NCBI GenBank assembly: GCA_014729205.1
Contig: WJKG01000260.1
Span: forward strand, 1 to 6,187
DNA from: a candidate division GN15 bacterium
GTDB lineage: Bacteria > Zixibacteria > MSB-5A5 > GN15 > FEB-12
Reading direction: 5' to 3'
DNA: 6,187 nt
A model generated the notes under the pieces. The model was given only the letters and a program-made list of their open reading frames with translations. It was not told where the DNA came from and did not search any database. The position numbers and the translations under genes were made by a program. Below, piece after piece: positions 5,452 through 6,187 of the stretch. Position 1 is the stretch's first letter. Each line of letters opens with the position of its first letter.

Positions 5452-5484
5452 AGCCGTGATCACGCTTTGTGGTCACGGCTTTTT
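5452..5484 (+). terminator. Intrinsic terminator after tpx
   Basis: AGCCGTGATCAC (5452-5463) pairs with GTGGTCACGGCT (5469-5480) over a 5-base loop GCTTT, giving 12 pairs with one G-U. Five T residues follow (5480-5484). It lies 27 bases after the tpx stop codon. This is a clear Rho-independent terminator on the plus strand. Confidence 0.92.
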
Positions 5485-5497
5485 GCTTGCTGTTGGT

Positions 5498-5532
5498 ATC
5501 ACACGGGCCCACATTGGATGTGCCCATGTGAT
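5498..5532. repeat. Second imperfect hairpin between tpx and the GNAT gene
   Basis: ATCACA (5498-5503) pairs with TGTGAT (5527-5532). Inside, after one C/A mismatch, GGG (5505-5507) pairs with CCC (5523-5525). After a two-C bulge, CACAT (5510-5514) pairs with ATGTG (5518-5522) around a TGG loop. That is 14 pairs in 35 bases. No T run follows, so it is not a normal plus-strand terminator. It ends 29 bases before the GNAT start codon and could be an operator or a leader-RNA structure; no clear promoter for the GNAT gene was found beside it. Confidence 0.5.
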
Positions 5533-5561
5533 TATCGAAAACTCAGGCGGGAGCCTTAGCC

Positions 5562-6137
5562 ATGAAACTCAAACCTGGCCGCAAGAAAGATGTCCCGGCG
5601 CCGGAGTCTCTTATTGGCAGTAAGACCTATCTCCGGCCGGCCACCCCCGACGATATTCAGAACACCTACCATTGGACGATCCTCAGCGAACCACAATCGC
5701 TGACGTCGCATCCGAGGTTGACTCTGACTGCCGCCCAGGCGGCCGAGCGATTCAAAAGCAAAGCACCCTCTTTTGAGGAACAGACTTTCATGGTGGTGCG
5801 CCAGGTTGACAAGGTCCCGGTAGGGCGAATAGGCTTCTTCAGTTACAACCATCTCAATCGCTCAGCCGAGATCGGCGTCATCATTGATCCCGATGAGCGG
5901 CGAAACGGCTATGCTTCGGACGCTATCTGGACACTGTGCCGATTCCTCTTCCTGTATCGCGGGCTGAACAAAGTGACGTTTCAAACGGTTGAGACTAATG
6001 AGGGTATGATCAAGATCGCCGAAGGCCTGGGATTTCATAGTGAAGGCGATCTGCGCCAGGAGTATTTTCTCGATGGTGAGTGGCTTGACGGGAAGCTGTA
6101 TTCGCTTCTCCGCTTTGAATTTGATGCCCGTGGATGA
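5562..6137 (+). CDS. GNAT-family N-acetyltransferase, RimJ/RimL type
   Basis: The protein transfers an acetyl group from acetyl-CoA to an amine, in this subfamily often a protein N-terminus or a small molecule; the substrate cannot be told. In 191 residues the GNAT fold runs from about residue 22 (YLRPATPDD, 23-31). The core strand is AEIGVIIDPDERRNGYA (102-118), whose Arg113-Arg-Asn-Gly-Tyr-Ala is the acetyl-CoA pyrophosphate-binding motif. Asn146-Glu-Gly-Met and AEGLGFHSEG (153-162) are the usual later motif, and EYFLDGEWLDGKLYSLL (167-183) is typical of the RimJ/RimL branch. The first 20 residues are basic and outside the domain. ATG 5562 has GGGAG 8 bases upstream. It follows the tpx terminator, so it is probably transcribed separately. 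Confidence 0.93.
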   Translation: MKLKPGRKKDVPAPESLIGSKTYLRPATPDDIQNTYHWTILSEPQSLTSHPRLTLTAAQAAERFKSKAPSFEEQTFMVVRQVDKVPVGRIGFFSYNHLNRSAEIGVIIDPDERRNGYASDAIWTLCRFLFLYRGLNKVTFQTVETNEGMIKIAEGLGFHSEGDLRQEYFLDGEWLDGKLYSLLRFEFDARG

Positions 6138-6161
6138 ATTCCGCAAGGCCACTGTTTGAGC

Positions 6162-6187
6162 ATGCCCTCTGAAGCCGAAGATGGAAC
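6162..6187 (+). CDS. Possible start of a further gene, cut by window edge
   Basis: An open frame starts at ATG 6162 (MPSEAEDG) and runs off the window. It lies 24 bases after the GNAT stop, but no ribosome site better than a lone GAG is seen. Too little sequence is present to say whether it is real, and all minus-strand frames here are also open. Confidence 0.15.

Noticed and set aside
1..6187. CRISPR arrays, tRNA or rRNA genes, insertion sequences
   Set aside because: No regularly spaced repeats, cloverleaf or rRNA segments, transposase frames or terminal inverted repeats with target duplications were seen.

Overview
The window looks like the chromosome of a free-living bacterium with moderate to slightly high GC. 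Most genes have Shine-Dalgarno sites, the promoters look sigma-70-like, and one gene appears to have a leaderless start. The mix of genes (RsgA, an Ap4A-type HIT protein, Tpx, a RimJ/RimL-type GNAT) does not fix the phylum. An uncultured FCB-like lineage would fit, but that is a guess.

Layout. Positions 1-644 (minus) hold the N-terminal two thirds of the ribosome-assembly GTPase RsgA, cut off by the window edge just after its P-loop. Positions 645-1047 hold no large gene. They carry a near-consensus minus-strand promoter, a 22-codon reading frame with a perfect AGGAGG, a 9-bp inverted repeat around that frame, and a further hairpin, all upstream of rsgA. Positions 1048-2478 (minus) hold a beta-class DNA methyltransferase followed 27 bp later by a small protein that I read as a degenerate LeuD (isopropylmalate isomerase small subunit). 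Positions 2479-2680 are a divergent control region with a strong plus-strand promoter and an operator-like palindrome. Positions 2681-4779 (plus) hold an Ap4A-phosphorylase-like HIT protein, overlapped by ATGA with a 537-residue protein: a tandem helix-turn-helix region fused to a LeuC (isopropylmalate isomerase large subunit) domain. Positions 4906-5424 encode thiol peroxidase Tpx with its own terminator, and 5562-6137 encode a GNAT acetyltransferase.

The central observation is the divergent cluster at 1048-4779. It encodes homologues of both subunits of isopropylmalate isomerase, and both appear to have lost catalytic residues. The LeuC-like protein lacks the three cysteines that hold the 4Fe-4S cluster, the catalytic Asp-Ser-His-Thr motif and the Arg-Asn-Phe substrate motif. 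The LeuD-like protein lacks the Gly-Cys-Gly-Ser-Ser-Arg loop. Both keep the fold-defining segments, and the LeuC-like protein has gained a probable DNA-binding head. With a DNA methyltransferase beside them, this suggests that an enzyme pair has become a DNA-associated regulatory, epigenetic or defence module. The motif losses are visible in the sequence; the joint function is inference.

The flanking genes (rsgA, tpx, GNAT) look like ordinary housekeeping genes.
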